NCBI GenBank assembly: GCA_033557675.1
Contig: JAWQRM010000257.1
Location: 1-25,530 of the forward strand
Source: Coptodactyla brooksi
Lineage: Eukaryota; Arthropoda; Insecta; Coleoptera; Scarabaeidae
Length of the DNA stretch: 25,530 bases
Direction: 5' to 3'
The notes below the pieces were generated by a model that saw only the letters and a program-made list of their open reading frames with translations, was not told the origin of the DNA and searched no databases. The stretch's first letter is position 1. Every line of letters starts with the position of its first letter. Below, piece after piece: positions 9,484-19,504 of this stretch. The position numbers and the translations under genes were made by a program.

Positions 9484-10004
9484 TTATAGACTATATTTGC
9501 AGCAATAAATGTTGTATGTAATAAATTCAAAATATTAGCGATGTTGACTCATGACATCAACAATTGCTTTTGAACTACCAAATCGTGAAACGCAGCCGAA
9601 GTCTATAAATTCTGAACTGCAAGTCTCAACTTCTCTTCCTATATTTGAAAAGCATTTGAAAAGGCGACAAGGATTTATGGCTTATAAGTTATCCAGATAC
9701 TTAATCTGGATAAAATTTAAATACAATAGGAATCATATAATCTGCACGTGAAGATCAATGCGGATTAGGTTTCAATAAGGAATCTTATTAATATTACGGA
9801 TGATAACTATAGATGAGCACTAATGTCATCTGCTTATCCCTGCAGATTATTATTTTTAGTACGATATCAGATTGAATACGTTTAAAAATATATAATGGAC
9901 TGTAATACATTTAATGCATAAATGACCTAAAGGATTAAAGATATTATCATATTTAGATAAGTACTAGTATTAGTAGTATTAGTTAGGATTTTTTTACATA
10001 AGTA
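9484..10004. other. Interval between transposase 5' end and right arm
   Basis: A 66-codon frame at 9551-9751 (+) is not recognised. On the minus strand this would be the 5' flank of the pogo-like gene. No promoter or coding signal is clear. Confidence 0.4.
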
Positions 10005-10505
10005 GTAATTCACTGGTATTGTAATTGTTTACCAATATCGTTTTAATTATCATTGTACATTACAGAACTAGTGGTTAATTCTTATAGAATTACGTATTCC
10101 TTTCTTTAACAGTCAATTTTAGTTTTAATAAAGGTTTAGGTGGTAGACCAGAAACAATACCCATACGGTACTGTTCATCTAAATCCCAACCTTCTGATTT
10201 TTGTTTCAATTCGGTGCTTATTTGTATAAATTGGCATGTTTTAATTATTCTCTGGTATGGCTTTAATTATTCTGGTTTGTTTAATTATTATTCTGGTATG
10301 TTTAATTCTGGTATGTTCTGGTATGGATGAATTTTGCATAACTTCTTGTATTTTTTAGCAAATAAAAATTTTTAAATTTGAAATAAATACAGGGGGTGGG
10401 GTTTGTTGCTGGTAAACAATAATTATGACATGAAAACTATTATCGCTATCCTTTAGTACTATTAAAATAGTTAAATATTTATCTTAGTTTTATAAAGTTA
10501 CTAAG
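10005..10505 (-). repeat. Right arm of the long inverted repeat (partner 7105-7560)
   Basis: Read on the minus strand this matches the left arm, including gatgaacagtaccg, ctggtctaccacctaaa and gaaaggaatacgtaattc. It is longer because of a tandem expansion at 10232-10325. Its minus-strand frame STELKQKSEGWDLDEQYRMG is open where the left arm has a TAG, and both arms end at the same stop after KERNT/IERNT. Outward of 10505 the match fades before the piggyBac insertion. Confidence 0.75.
10232..10325. repeat. Degenerate tandem repeat with ggtatg core
   Basis: Six imperfect units begin with ggcatg, ggtatg or ggtttg and continue with variants of tttaattattct (unit lengths about 10-21 nt). The left arm of the inverted repeat has only one such segment at the corresponding site, so the expansion is specific to the right arm and postdates arm formation. 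Confidence 0.7.
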
Positions 10506-10629
10506 CATTTCCGACCATATTTGTAATAAAAAACTGATTATTTTTTCACCTTTGTATATCCTCAAACGTTTATAAATGGGTTTTAACCCTGCTGCCCTCC
10601 TTAGTTTTACTATACACTTGTAGTCCTTC

Positions 10630-10644
10630 GGGTCACAGTGACCC
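10630..10644. promoter_or_regulatory. piggyBac subterminal palindrome, left end
   Basis: Perfect palindrome gggtcac-a-gtgaccc, 43 bp inside the left tip. Followed by cga as at the other end. Inferred transposase-binding subterminal repeat. Confidence 0.65.
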
Positions 10645-10848
10645 GATCTATGCAGGAGGTTGACAAGAACAGCTCGAAATTAATATATTGCGATTTTATT
10701 ACAGTACATAAACGCAAAAAACGATGAAAAGCAATCTTATTATTAACAAAAGGAAGATGTTATAAATATAATAAAAAGTATTACCAACACTAAGTCTAAA
10801 ACACAAGAGAGAACGTCAAATAAATTCTGACGTACATCCAATTATTGC

Positions 10849-12204
10849 TTAATCGTTACACTGATGACAATAATACACCACATGAACTTTACATAAATAT
10901 TTATTATCCTTACAACATATTATACTTGTTTTATTGTCACATTCATATTACATCGTGGTCTTTTATTTTTACTGATTGCAACAAACGTAGATGGCACTGC
11001 TACTTCGTCACGTTGATCTTGAATTTTCTTTATTACGGCGCTAGCTTGTTGAGTACGGGGTTTATATTCTCTTGGCATCATATAGGGAGTTACCATCAGT
11101 TTGCCAAATTCTTCCAGAAATAGTCTTCTCTTTTACTGAACGTTCTTTGTTTCTCTTTTGCAAGTATATGCTGCAATATCTAACGTATCAACCGCCCCTT
11201 TGGTAGAGTTATAATCTAGTATCATTTGTGGTCGTCCATGCTGCTCACTTCGTTATCACAGTGCACTGTGCTGATGAGAATAATATTTTTATTTTTTAGG
11301 CACATATGGCACAATTGTGATATCCTTAGTAAAATAAAAAGTAGAACTATATACTTCTTTACTTATTGTAATCACGGGAAATTAGGGTTTATTTTTTCTA
11401 ACCATTCCTAACATTGTAAGTTTTGTTTTGAGGAGCATTTCATCCAATTCTCACAAAATTATCACATATAACGTTTTGCCCCCGAGTTCGTGTATTAGGT
11501 ATAAAACTACTCGCATCCCTTGATTTTTTTCTGGTGTTTCGCTCGGACATTTTCCCATATAAACTTGAACTTTTATGGCATAGAAACTACCACGGTCACA
11601 AAGAGTCCATATTTTCAAGCACTATTTTGCTGGCTTACTGGGAATATACAGTTTGGAAAAATCGTCCTCTGAAGTCAACAAGTTGTTCGTCAACAGCAAC
11701 ATTATCACCTACATTGTACAATTTAGGCATAATTTATATCCACTTGTCCCAAAATTCTCTTATAGGGGTTAATTTATCATTTGCTCTCTTTTGTTGACGA
11801 TCGATCTTATCGTCAAAATGTAATAAGCGTGATATTCGATATAAAGCTTTCAACATCATTGCACAAAAAATAGGTCAACCGATTTCTGCATCCCACAAAC
11901 ATTTCGTTGATTACACCATTTTGACGAGGAGTAATTTCTATTATATTTTGACTAGATGCTCGTCCAGTTTCAGGGGGAAAGGTTCTAACATTCACGATAT
12001 AACTTTGTCTTTTGACTGTACTAACTGCACAGGAACCACAGTTTTTGTTTGCACTACGTCATTATCCGAAGAATCATAATCTGCTTCGGATTTCTCATAG
12101 TAGGTATGGCTGGTATGATTTTCAACTTCAGAAGTATCTTCATCGTCGAATGCATTTGCATCGATCTCTGTTATTTCTTTATCAGATAGAAATCGCCTCG
12201 CCAT
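10849..12204 (-). pseudogene. piggyBac-like transposase relic
   Basis: Cut-and-paste transposase of the DDD type. Seen from the ATG at 12202-12204: acidic N-terminus MARRFLSDKEITEIDANAFD, typical of this family; ANDKLTPIREFWDKW; VAVDEQLVDFRGR with the first catalytic Asp; AIKVQVYMGKCPSETPEKNQ in a shifted frame; GQNVICDNF with the second Asp; LLKTKLTMLGMVRKNKP; ILDYNSTKGAVDTLD with the third Asp; and a C-terminal cysteine-rich stretch (10849-10960) in yet another frame, where CCKDNKYLCKVH and CHQC match the family's zinc-binding end. Several stops and frameshifts are present. The part between the acidic N-terminus and the RFDDK-like block is much shorter than usual, so an internal deletion is likely. 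The three Asp-containing motifs survive, but the gene cannot make a full protein. Confidence 0.9.
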
Positions 12205-12509
12205 TATTTATGATGATGCCTATTCAACACTGTATGTAAAGACACTGGAGTGCGCTGTCCGTTTACCATGTTTATATGATATATTAGTACGCACGCACAG
12301 ACATGCCCCGACATACACAGATTTGCATATTCGACCAGTATGAATGCATAATCTTGTTGGTTACTATATAGTTACAATACATTTATAGCATTCATATAAA
12401 TAAAAACTATTTGGCAATATTATACGTTACGCACCAGCAAACAAAGTAACAAAATCTTGGAAACAAATACTGAAAGATGACAAAGTTATAGAACCTGAAA
12501 ATCCGTTTC

Positions 12510-12524
12510 GGGTCATATTGACCC
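12510..12524. promoter_or_regulatory. piggyBac subterminal palindrome, right end
   Basis: Palindromic gggtcatattgaccc, 16 bp inside the right tip. The outer seven bases match the left palindrome closely; only the centre differs. Inferred transposase-binding subterminal repeat. Confidence 0.65.
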
Positions 12525-12544
12525 GAGGAGCACAGCAGGGTTAA

Positions 12545-13854
12545 TAACACCCTGTATACGACGTCGGTTTTGTATGGTCACATTCAGTATAAATTTGTTT
12601 CTTGTTTGTTGCCCCCACGCACGAAGAAGTGCAGTGTTGTGGTTGAGGTGTTAGTTCTAGTGACTACGAGACCACAGATCTCCGTTTCTTCTAATAATAT
12701 CGACATCAGTTAACAATTCCAAGTTAAGGCATTCCATCCAAATTCCAGCGCAGTATAATAATGACGAGGATATAGCTTATAATATTCAATACCGATTTTG
12801 AGCGTATATTTTAACAAACATGTCGCTTTTCTGTCTGTTGGTTTTACTATAAGAGAAGCAACTAGTGCAAGTATTTCCAGAATATTCTGAATATGTTTGC
12901 ACTGTTTCCATTAGTTTTTATCAAAAAATCATGGTCGGTCATGATTTTTAGAGCAATTTTTATTTCAATATCTAGATTATTACGGATTGGTTAACGTGTG
13001 AAGCGATCATAGTAATCACAAAAAAATAGAAGCTGCGATTTCTTTAACTATTTTGACCGATAGATGCAGTGACAATTTGCAAAATCAGTTCTTTGCAATT
13101 TATTCACTGTTTAAAAAATGTACCATTATATATCCTCTAGCGGTACACCAAACAGTAGTAGTTCAAAATGATTTAAAAACTACCTTACTTCAGTGATCAG
13201 TTAATATTGGATAAAATAAAAGCAGAAAACTTACTTATCTTAACGCTATTGACAACAAAAATGTCTGTTATCAATCTGTTGTCAATATGTCTGTTAGTGC
13301 GCATGTGAAAACAAACGGATGATTTTCTGATGAGTGATGTCATGAAACCAGAAGTCAAATATTTTCTTATTTACGAAAAAGTAATTAATATAATATATCG
13401 CCCACCGCCCACTTTGAGTATAATTTCTCTTCTAGAGCTCTCCAATTTTTTACTTTCTCTTATTTTAGTTACCATCTGTCGCGCATTTGAAACAGCTATT
13501 GCCACTACTATTTTTAAACGTGCATTATATGTAATAGGATATGGCCCCTTTATTTCTGAGTATAAAGATGAATGTTTCAATGAGAGCAATTAAAACGTAT
13601 ACTTAATTATATTGAGAATTATTTTTATTAACACTATAAAGACATTTAATTTAAAACTTATCTAATCTGAAGGATGAATTTGATGCATTTTAAAGAGTTT
13701 GTTAATATCAGGTTCGAATTTACTTACAAGCAGCCGTAAGTCAGTAAGCCAAGTATGCTATCAGAAATCGTTGAACAGTCGACCATACCTGAGTACAGTT
13801 GCGGTGATTTTGGACAATTGGAACAATAGGTCCTAGTTTTCTTTTAATTTTTCT
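12545..13854. other. Interval without a firm gene call
   Basis: Begins with taacaccctgtata, a CAGGGTG-type transposon-end motif on the minus strand that could be the outer end of the host element of the piggyBac insertion. At about 13020-13150 (+) the frame IEAAISLTILTDRCSDN and QFFAIYSLFKK faintly resembles a hAT catalytic-domain start, but it is too short to call. Overlapping frames at 13330-13593 on both strands are not recognised. Confidence 0.4.
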
Positions 13855-14585
13855 TCATTTCTTGGCGTTCGGCAGTTTCCATTTTGTCTGGTAACATAGG
13901 GTGCACGTCCTTCTTATAGGCTTGCCCTGGTGAATCTTACGAATCTGTAAAAGGTGGGACACGTTTCTTGTTTTATTTCTTTTATTGTCTGGCATAGCAT
14001 TTTCCGCGGACAACCATTTGGTAACGAGAAATTCCCGAAATTTTCTTATTTCTATTTTTAATTTGTGGCTCTCTGGTACACGATGTGAACATTTACTATA
14101 CTTATTCCTAAAAGCAATTGTAGTGCTAATTTCCGACCCCACTTGAAACTTTTTCGTATCGTTGTGACATCGTATATGACATCATCTGATCGCTTCTGTC
14201 GATGCCAGTTTTTCCGTGATTATATACCAGTATCGCCAAAGGTTTCTATTTCGGAGGACGACCGCGATTAGTAGAATTCGAGCTTGGAGTCATGATAAGT
14301 GCGTTTTGTTGATAACATTTTAACATCGCAAACATCCTTCCATTTTAACACCACAATACCCTTGTCATCTTCTCGTGCTATTATTTCACCTCTTTTTAAT
14401 GGGTACGACATTACAAAACGTGGCATACATTTTTTGTTGTACCGTATAGTTCCAACGACATACGTCTTTAAAATTTGACTGCTAATTCACAACTCGTGTA
14501 AAAGTTGTCGATAAACAAAGTTCGTCCGTCATTTAGCAATTTATCTGCAAGTTCAGTGCAGACGTTTTCGGCTATGCCAACTTGA
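13855..14585 (-). pseudogene. Second piggyBac-like transposase relic (PGBD4-like), 5'-truncated
   Basis: From 14585 leftward: GIAENVCTELADKLLNDGRT, then LFIDNFYTSCELA with the second catalytic Asp, a one-base indel, YVVGTIRYNKKCMPRFVMSY, RGEIIAREDDKG, VLKWKDVCDVKMLSTK, a frame change, NRGRPPK-stop-KPLAILVYN, HGKTGIDRSDQM with the third Asp, and then in shifted frames KWGRKLALQLLLGISIVNVH and ESHKLKIEIRKFREFLVTKW. The C-terminus has RRTCTLCY, a remnant of the Cys-rich end. The N-terminal half with the first Asp is absent. Protein motifs differ from the element at 10583-12544 (GIDRSDQ versus AVDTLD), so it is a different piggyBac lineage. No TTAA-flanked ends were found. Confidence 0.88.
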
Positions 14586-16184
14586 ATTAATATTTCAATT
14601 AATATTATTCAATAATGCAACTAAATTAACTACATGAGTTCTATTGTAATAATATATCTTTATTGTATCTAGATAGTACTAGTACTGAAGAAGCTGTAAA
14701 TGTAATCGATTATTTAAAAATGCAGGTATCATTAAACAAATTAGTAGATGTAGCATTTGTTTTATGAAGCGTTAATTATAAGCTAAAAACACTTTCAAAA
14801 TTTTAGAAAATATTTTAAGTACTTATTAACATCTGCCAAAATAGCTAATAGCGTTGATAAAAAGAAAATAGTCCTAAAGAAAGAAAAGCGGAAATAACTG
14901 AAGTTAAAACGAACCTCTAAAACTCTTTATTAACTAATTAGAAGATCGTACTTAGATAACATTAAATATAACAAGGAGTAGTGTTCCTCAAAGGCAAGTC
15001 TTTTAATCCTTTATTAACATGTACATAAATGGCGTAACAAAGTGAGACTTTACTTTCAACAGTTACTATTTAATTAATTTTTGTTAATTAATTTTAATTA
15101 ACTTCAATTTTATTAATTTATTTGAGATTTATTAAAAATCAATGAAATAATACAACGAAACGCGATAAATGTGAATGAAAATTATATAACTCTAAATTCG
15201 CTCATTCTTGTATCAAACTTTACGCTGCAGTGTAAAATGTATACTGCAGTAAAAACGGTAGTGTAAAATTAACACAAAATTAAAAATAATATTTTAATAA
15301 ATAGCATGATCAGACGACATCAACGTCTTTCAAAGCTACGATATTCACGATTGCTACCAAAATGAATCGAAATTACCACACATTATTAGCAACCAGGGAG
15401 TTCTGGTTGAATGTGTTACTAGGCTTTACAAAATGAAAGAGTGCTTCTTTCCTGTAAATTGCATATACAGGATTGTATACACAGGTGCGCTTCGCAAATA
15501 TTTCGCTGGTCAATTTTCTGACTAGAAAGGTGCTAAGGGATTTTCCTAATTTGACAATATATAAAAACAAGGGAATTCTCGCTTGTAATCGGCTAGCAAG
15601 TGTTAATCTTTGCGCCATCAGTACGTATCGCCCTGTTGCGAACGTTGCGTCGTTCAGTGAGAGATATTTCTTTTAGCGCGAATTTACCGCTCAAAGATTG
15701 CAAAAAAGAAAGTTAATGGGAAGTTCACAGACGAAATTAAAATCCTGGCCAGTAACTAGGAGGAATGGAAGAAGGTAAATCAAAGGCAAGTTGAGGCAGA
15801 AGTTTAAGTTTTTAATGGGAATTAGAAAATTTGTCACTCATTTTGTTGCTAAATTCACTTTCCGTTTATTCCTGCATTTAAATCTGGAATGACCAACTGT
15901 GTTTATGCCTTGATAAGAATTTAAAATACTTTTAAGATTTACTAAAAATATTTTTTAAAAACATTTTTTTACAGAAATCAATTAAGTCGCTGTAACTCTA
16001 ATTTAAGCCTTAGAGTCAGAGACACACCTTTTGAAACGTCTCAACTGGTTCAACCGAGTGTATCTGTATATACAATAACCGCCTTCGTTAATTAATTCCG
16101 CGATAGGCTAGTATTAAGTTACAGATTAAGCGGTAAAACGTTGCATATGTATGTGTGGGCATTAGGAGGGTTTAGTTCCGCACC

Positions 16185-16255
16185 GGCCCGCGTTTTGATA
16201 AATCGTTTCTGCGGATAATGGACGTTAATTCACTTATTACTCTGTTTCGCGGGCC
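16185..16255. repeat. GC-rich 8-bp inverted repeat
   Basis: ggcccgcg (16185-16192) and cgcgggcc (16248-16255) are exact reverse complements separated by 55 nt. Unusual base composition for this AT-rich window, but short. Confidence 0.55.
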
Positions 16256-16717
16256 TTACCAAAGGAAAATTACCCGACTGGCTTTACGCAATTTGTTTCT
16301 TGCACCGTAAAATTACGTTATTAATAGCGCAATTGCTACCACGAAAGGTATTAAGATAGTATTTATACAGGAATCTCCGTGAAAAGAAACTGTACCATTA
16401 CATTTTATTTCTATGCGATTTTTCTTGTATCCTATAATAAAATGTATCTACGCTAGCCCCCACTCTTCTTTGCCTGTAGCATGAGTAGATTTTCCAGTAT
16501 GCAGTGCGAGCAATATAAAGTTGTTCTAGTACCCAAACACGTAATGGTACTGTATCGCTCTTTTCCATTTGCGATATTAATCGCCGGTTAAGCGAAACGT
16601 ACGGCGCCTGTTTCGCGGTGTGTTTGCGCTCACGGTGTGAATTCACTAACTGCCGACCGTACGGGTACATAAACGTACACATTAACTTGCTTTATTTACT
16701 GTTTATGTAAAGTTAAT

Positions 16718-16755
16718 GAAACGAGCAAACGCGATACTTACACTTTGCTCGTTTC
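16718..16755. repeat. Perfect 12-bp hairpin
   Basis: gaaacgagcaaa (16718-16729) pairs exactly with tttgctcgtttc (16744-16755) across a 14-nt loop. No adjacent gene that it could terminate or regulate is visible. Confidence 0.7.
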
Positions 16756-17210
16756 TTTATAGGAACACGAAAGTTTAATTTATTTAAATCAGATAGCAGG
16801 GAAAGAGATTGGTGGACAAGTGACACATCTATAAATAAACCAAAGAGCGACTATTGAACACCATAAGGACGAATGGGTCAGGCATATAATAAAATGAACA
16901 ATAGATAGATTTGAATAACTAGAAATTACGAAATGTCAACGATTATTATTTCTATCAGGGCAATAATCCAAATCACCAATCTCCTATTGCCCAAGGATGA
17001 CCGTGTACTTATCTATCGCGCATAATTCTCTTCCTTTCTCATATACTCAACAATTTCCGGGCGTACATCGCCTATTCTGGTAGTTTTACCTATCTTTATA
17101 TCGTTTACCGCTTTGTTCTCAATTTTCTGCTGCTAACAAATCTACAAAATATTCTTTCTACCATTCAAGAATATGAATTTCTTTTCAATAGAGCTTTCCC
17201 TCCTTTAAGT

Positions 17211-17270
17211 ACGCTATCACTTAACTGTGTTTGACAAGTATACACGTTAAAACAAAACTATTTCGGTATG
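17211..17270 (+). repeat. Copy of a ~60-bp motif shared with 20696-20757
   Basis: Shares cgcta..c..ttaactgt, agtatacacg and atttcggt in the same order and spacing with 20696-20757. The second copy lies just upstream of an IS630-like transposase, so this one may be a fragment of the same element family. Confidence 0.55.
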
Positions 17271-18114
17271 TTTGGCGTGCGTGAGGTGTGATAAAAAACA
17301 ATACAATTTTTTTGTTGGCGCTTTAATACACACTTACCTGTAACATATACGTGTACAGACGTATAAGTCCATAGACGCCTATAGAAGACTCTTTCACCTT
17401 GGTCTGGGACATCTAGGCGTAGGCTTCGTAGATCGAGAACTATACGCTTAAGTTACCTCAAACCATAAGAAAGTTCAATATTTCCAATTTCAAGGATACA
17501 ACCTTGGTATAAAAACGATTTACTGTTTTAGGTCACTTGTGGCACAATTCTATTTCTAAGCTCCTATTTTCACTAAATACACACGTACATTATTAATACA
17601 TAAATAAATTTATATAAATGTTCAGAATAAAACTAAGGAAAAAGGACGCTCTAAAGATGCCTGTAGATAGCAAACGCACACAAATGGCGGTACCACAGCA
17701 CACCGAGTCTATGAAACGATTCCGTTTTAGTACATTTCTGCCCGCGCCGAATAAGGCAACCGAGATTTATACTCTTGCACGTCTCAATTGATATACAGAC
17801 AAAACGAACGTACATTTACACGTAGCTTATAGCTTTTCCTGTTCCGCCTTCTATACAGGACAAGTAGTATGAATACAGAGTTGATTCTCAGCAAATCTCA
17901 GACCAAGCGGATGAATAAATGGTTGAAATATACTATGATAACTCTTAAACCCTCGCTAAACATATTAATGTGGATATGTAAGTTCATTTATAACAAATGT
18001 AATCAACTGGCGTACACACGCACACGGCTTTCTCTTGTCTAGACCTGTTTTTATTTACTTCAAACTGTTCATGATTAAGCAGTTAAATGCTGAGTTTGGT
18101 TTTAACTTTCTCTC

Positions 18115-18991
18115 TTAAGGGGTCATGTCTAGTTGCATGTTCTAATCATGGTCTAATTATTTTTTCGTACAACAAAATATTGATATTAAAAGCACATACA
18201 TTGCACAATATATAAGATTTTTTTCGTTGAAAAACATTGTAAATTAAGGAAGTTATGGCCACTTTAAGGAAACCTGACTTTTCAGAGGAATCGTGCGGTG
18301 AGCACGATAGCTCCAAGCCAAATCACCCAATTATTAAAGTCCATATTTGTATATGAACAGATTCTGTTAATATACGAATATATCTTGTTCGTGAACGAAG
18401 GATTTTTTAAAAAATCATATTTGACAAAACGGCGGCCGTTTTAAGAAAAAATGCGCTTTTTCCTGCTCTCAATTTTTCATTTTCTTTGAATAAAAAAAGT
18501 TTTCAGTAAAACAAAAAACCCTCCGTTCATGAACAAGCCCTTCATATACAGAATAAGTACGAGAAAGTTTTATGTCGATTGTTTTAACGGCACGGGATTT
18601 TTTTGAAAAATGTAATTTCGAGAAAAACGCGTTTAAAGTTTACGGTCTAATTATCAGTAATTTTTAATTTCTACTAATTTGTTTAACTTACACTAGGCCC
18701 ATAAAGTAAGCATTCTGCTGCCAAAGCCACCTCCAGAGCATCAATTTTCTCCTGTCTACGACGCCTTTTGTCTTCTCGTGTAAAAAATAGAAATAACCGA
18801 CTTCAAATGCGTTGCTTTCGATTGCGCAATCTCATAACTTCAATAACTAATTTTGGTTCAATCTTCATGTCAATTTTGGTTCAATTGACATGAAACTTTC
18901 AGAAAACATTCTTGAAATGGTGTACTTCAAAAATATGGAAAAACCCAAAAATCGATTTTTTCGACTTTTCTAACTGAACATGACCCCTTAA
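18115..18991. mobile_element. Nonautonomous TTAA-flanked MITE, 869 bp
   Basis: TTAA at 18115-18118 is followed by ggggtcatgtctagtt; the right end reads aactgaacatgacccc followed by TTAA at 18988-18991. The terminal inverted repeats agree at 14 of 16 positions, the first ten perfectly. TTAA duplication is characteristic of piggyBac mobilisation (also seen in some other families). No transposase or long frame lies inside; the interior is AT-rich with scattered repeat-like phrases. Termini do not resemble those of the piggyBac element at 10583-12544, so a different autonomous partner is implied. Confidence 0.82.
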
Positions 18992-19431
18992 GCCATCACT
19001 ATTTATTTTTTCGTATGGATGTTTTATGAAGTCTCACGATTGTGAGACGTTGGCAGTATATACGGAAAACTATGAGAAGTATGTACTAGAATAAATTATT
19101 GACACCATTTGTCATTCGACCTTTTGATAAAAACTGTTTTTGATACTATTTTCAATGATTTAAAATTATTAGAACTTCATCTATAATGGTGGTTTTACTA
19201 ATTTCTCAGGGCTTTAGTTTCTTAAAAGTCGGCACAAACTCCTACCATCAATTTCCTGGTCGTGGTAAGGAGAGTTTTGTAAAGTACATAAAAATTTATA
19301 CAAATCTAGTGATCGTGTTGTCCAAATTCAGAGAATTAATGAATGAAGCATTTGCATCTTCAATAAAATTATGTTTACGAAACTTGAGGGTTTAGAACCT
19401 TTAGTTTTGTAACAAAGTACAAACATTAATT
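18992..19431. other. Interval without a recognisable gene
   Basis: A 69-codon frame at 19186-19395 (+) has no known signature. It lies directly upstream of the hammerhead-like module and could be part of a PLE remnant, but nothing in its sequence shows that. Confidence 0.35.
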
Positions 19432-19504
19432 ATCAGGAGCGTTGAAACACAGTCTTTCGTCGCTCCTGATGATGCTAACTTGGGTAATGAAACGTGCGTC
19501 GGGC
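19432..19504 (+). ncRNA. Hammerhead-ribozyme-like module, copy 2 (core boxes intact)
   Basis: The core spans 19462-19504. Stem I strands GCTC (19462-19465) and GGGC (19501-19504) pair with one G-U. CTGATGA (19466-19472), GAAA (19489-19492) and the cleavage triplet GTC (19498-19500) are all intact, with a 3-bp stem III ACG/CGT around a 2-nt loop. Stem II (19474-19488) is weak: GCTAAC against GGTAAT pairs at four of six positions including one wobble, and an extra T separates it from CTGATGA. Known: minimal hammerheads with tiny stem III occur in PLE pseudo-LTRs and may act as dimers. Upstream, atcaggagcg (19432-19441) is the reverse complement of cgctcctgat (19461-19470), which would compete with stem I. 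Inferred PLE pseudo-LTR remnant. Confidence 0.55.

Larger units (their letters stand above)
10583..12544 (-). mobile_element. Complete but dead piggyBac-like element with TTAA target duplication
   Basis: TTAA at 10583-10586 is followed by ccctgctgccctcc, and the other end reads gaggagcacagcaggg then TTAA at 12541-12544. The element proper is 10587-12540 (1954 bp). Ends are inverted: ccctgctg on both sides, then a similar stretch with two mismatches. Subterminal palindromes gggtcacagtgaccc (10630-10644) and gggtcatattgaccc (12510-12524) mark each end at different distances from the tip, matching the asymmetric subterminal repeats known in piggyBac. The transposase relic inside runs on the minus strand. 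It sits just outside the right arm at 10505. Confidence 0.9.
14590..18114. other. About 3.5 kb without a recognisable gene
   Basis: AT-rich and repetitive near 14590-15130 (many ttaattaatt-type runs). Overlapping frames at 15373-15676 and a 94-codon frame at 16398-16682 (-) show no family signature. The part at about 16050-16760 has more CpG and GC than its neighbours and could be host noncoding or regulatory DNA. Short inverted repeats are listed separately. Confidence 0.4.

Noticed and set aside
13020..13150. Possible hAT catalytic-domain start (AISLTILTDRCSDN)
   Set aside because: Only about 25 residues resemble hAT proteins, with no BED finger, DGAPSM-like or dimerisation block nearby. 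Too weak to call.
16398..16682. 94-codon minus-strand frame
   Set aside because: No recognisable motif and no flanking exon or promoter signal. A frame of this length is expected by chance in 25 kb.
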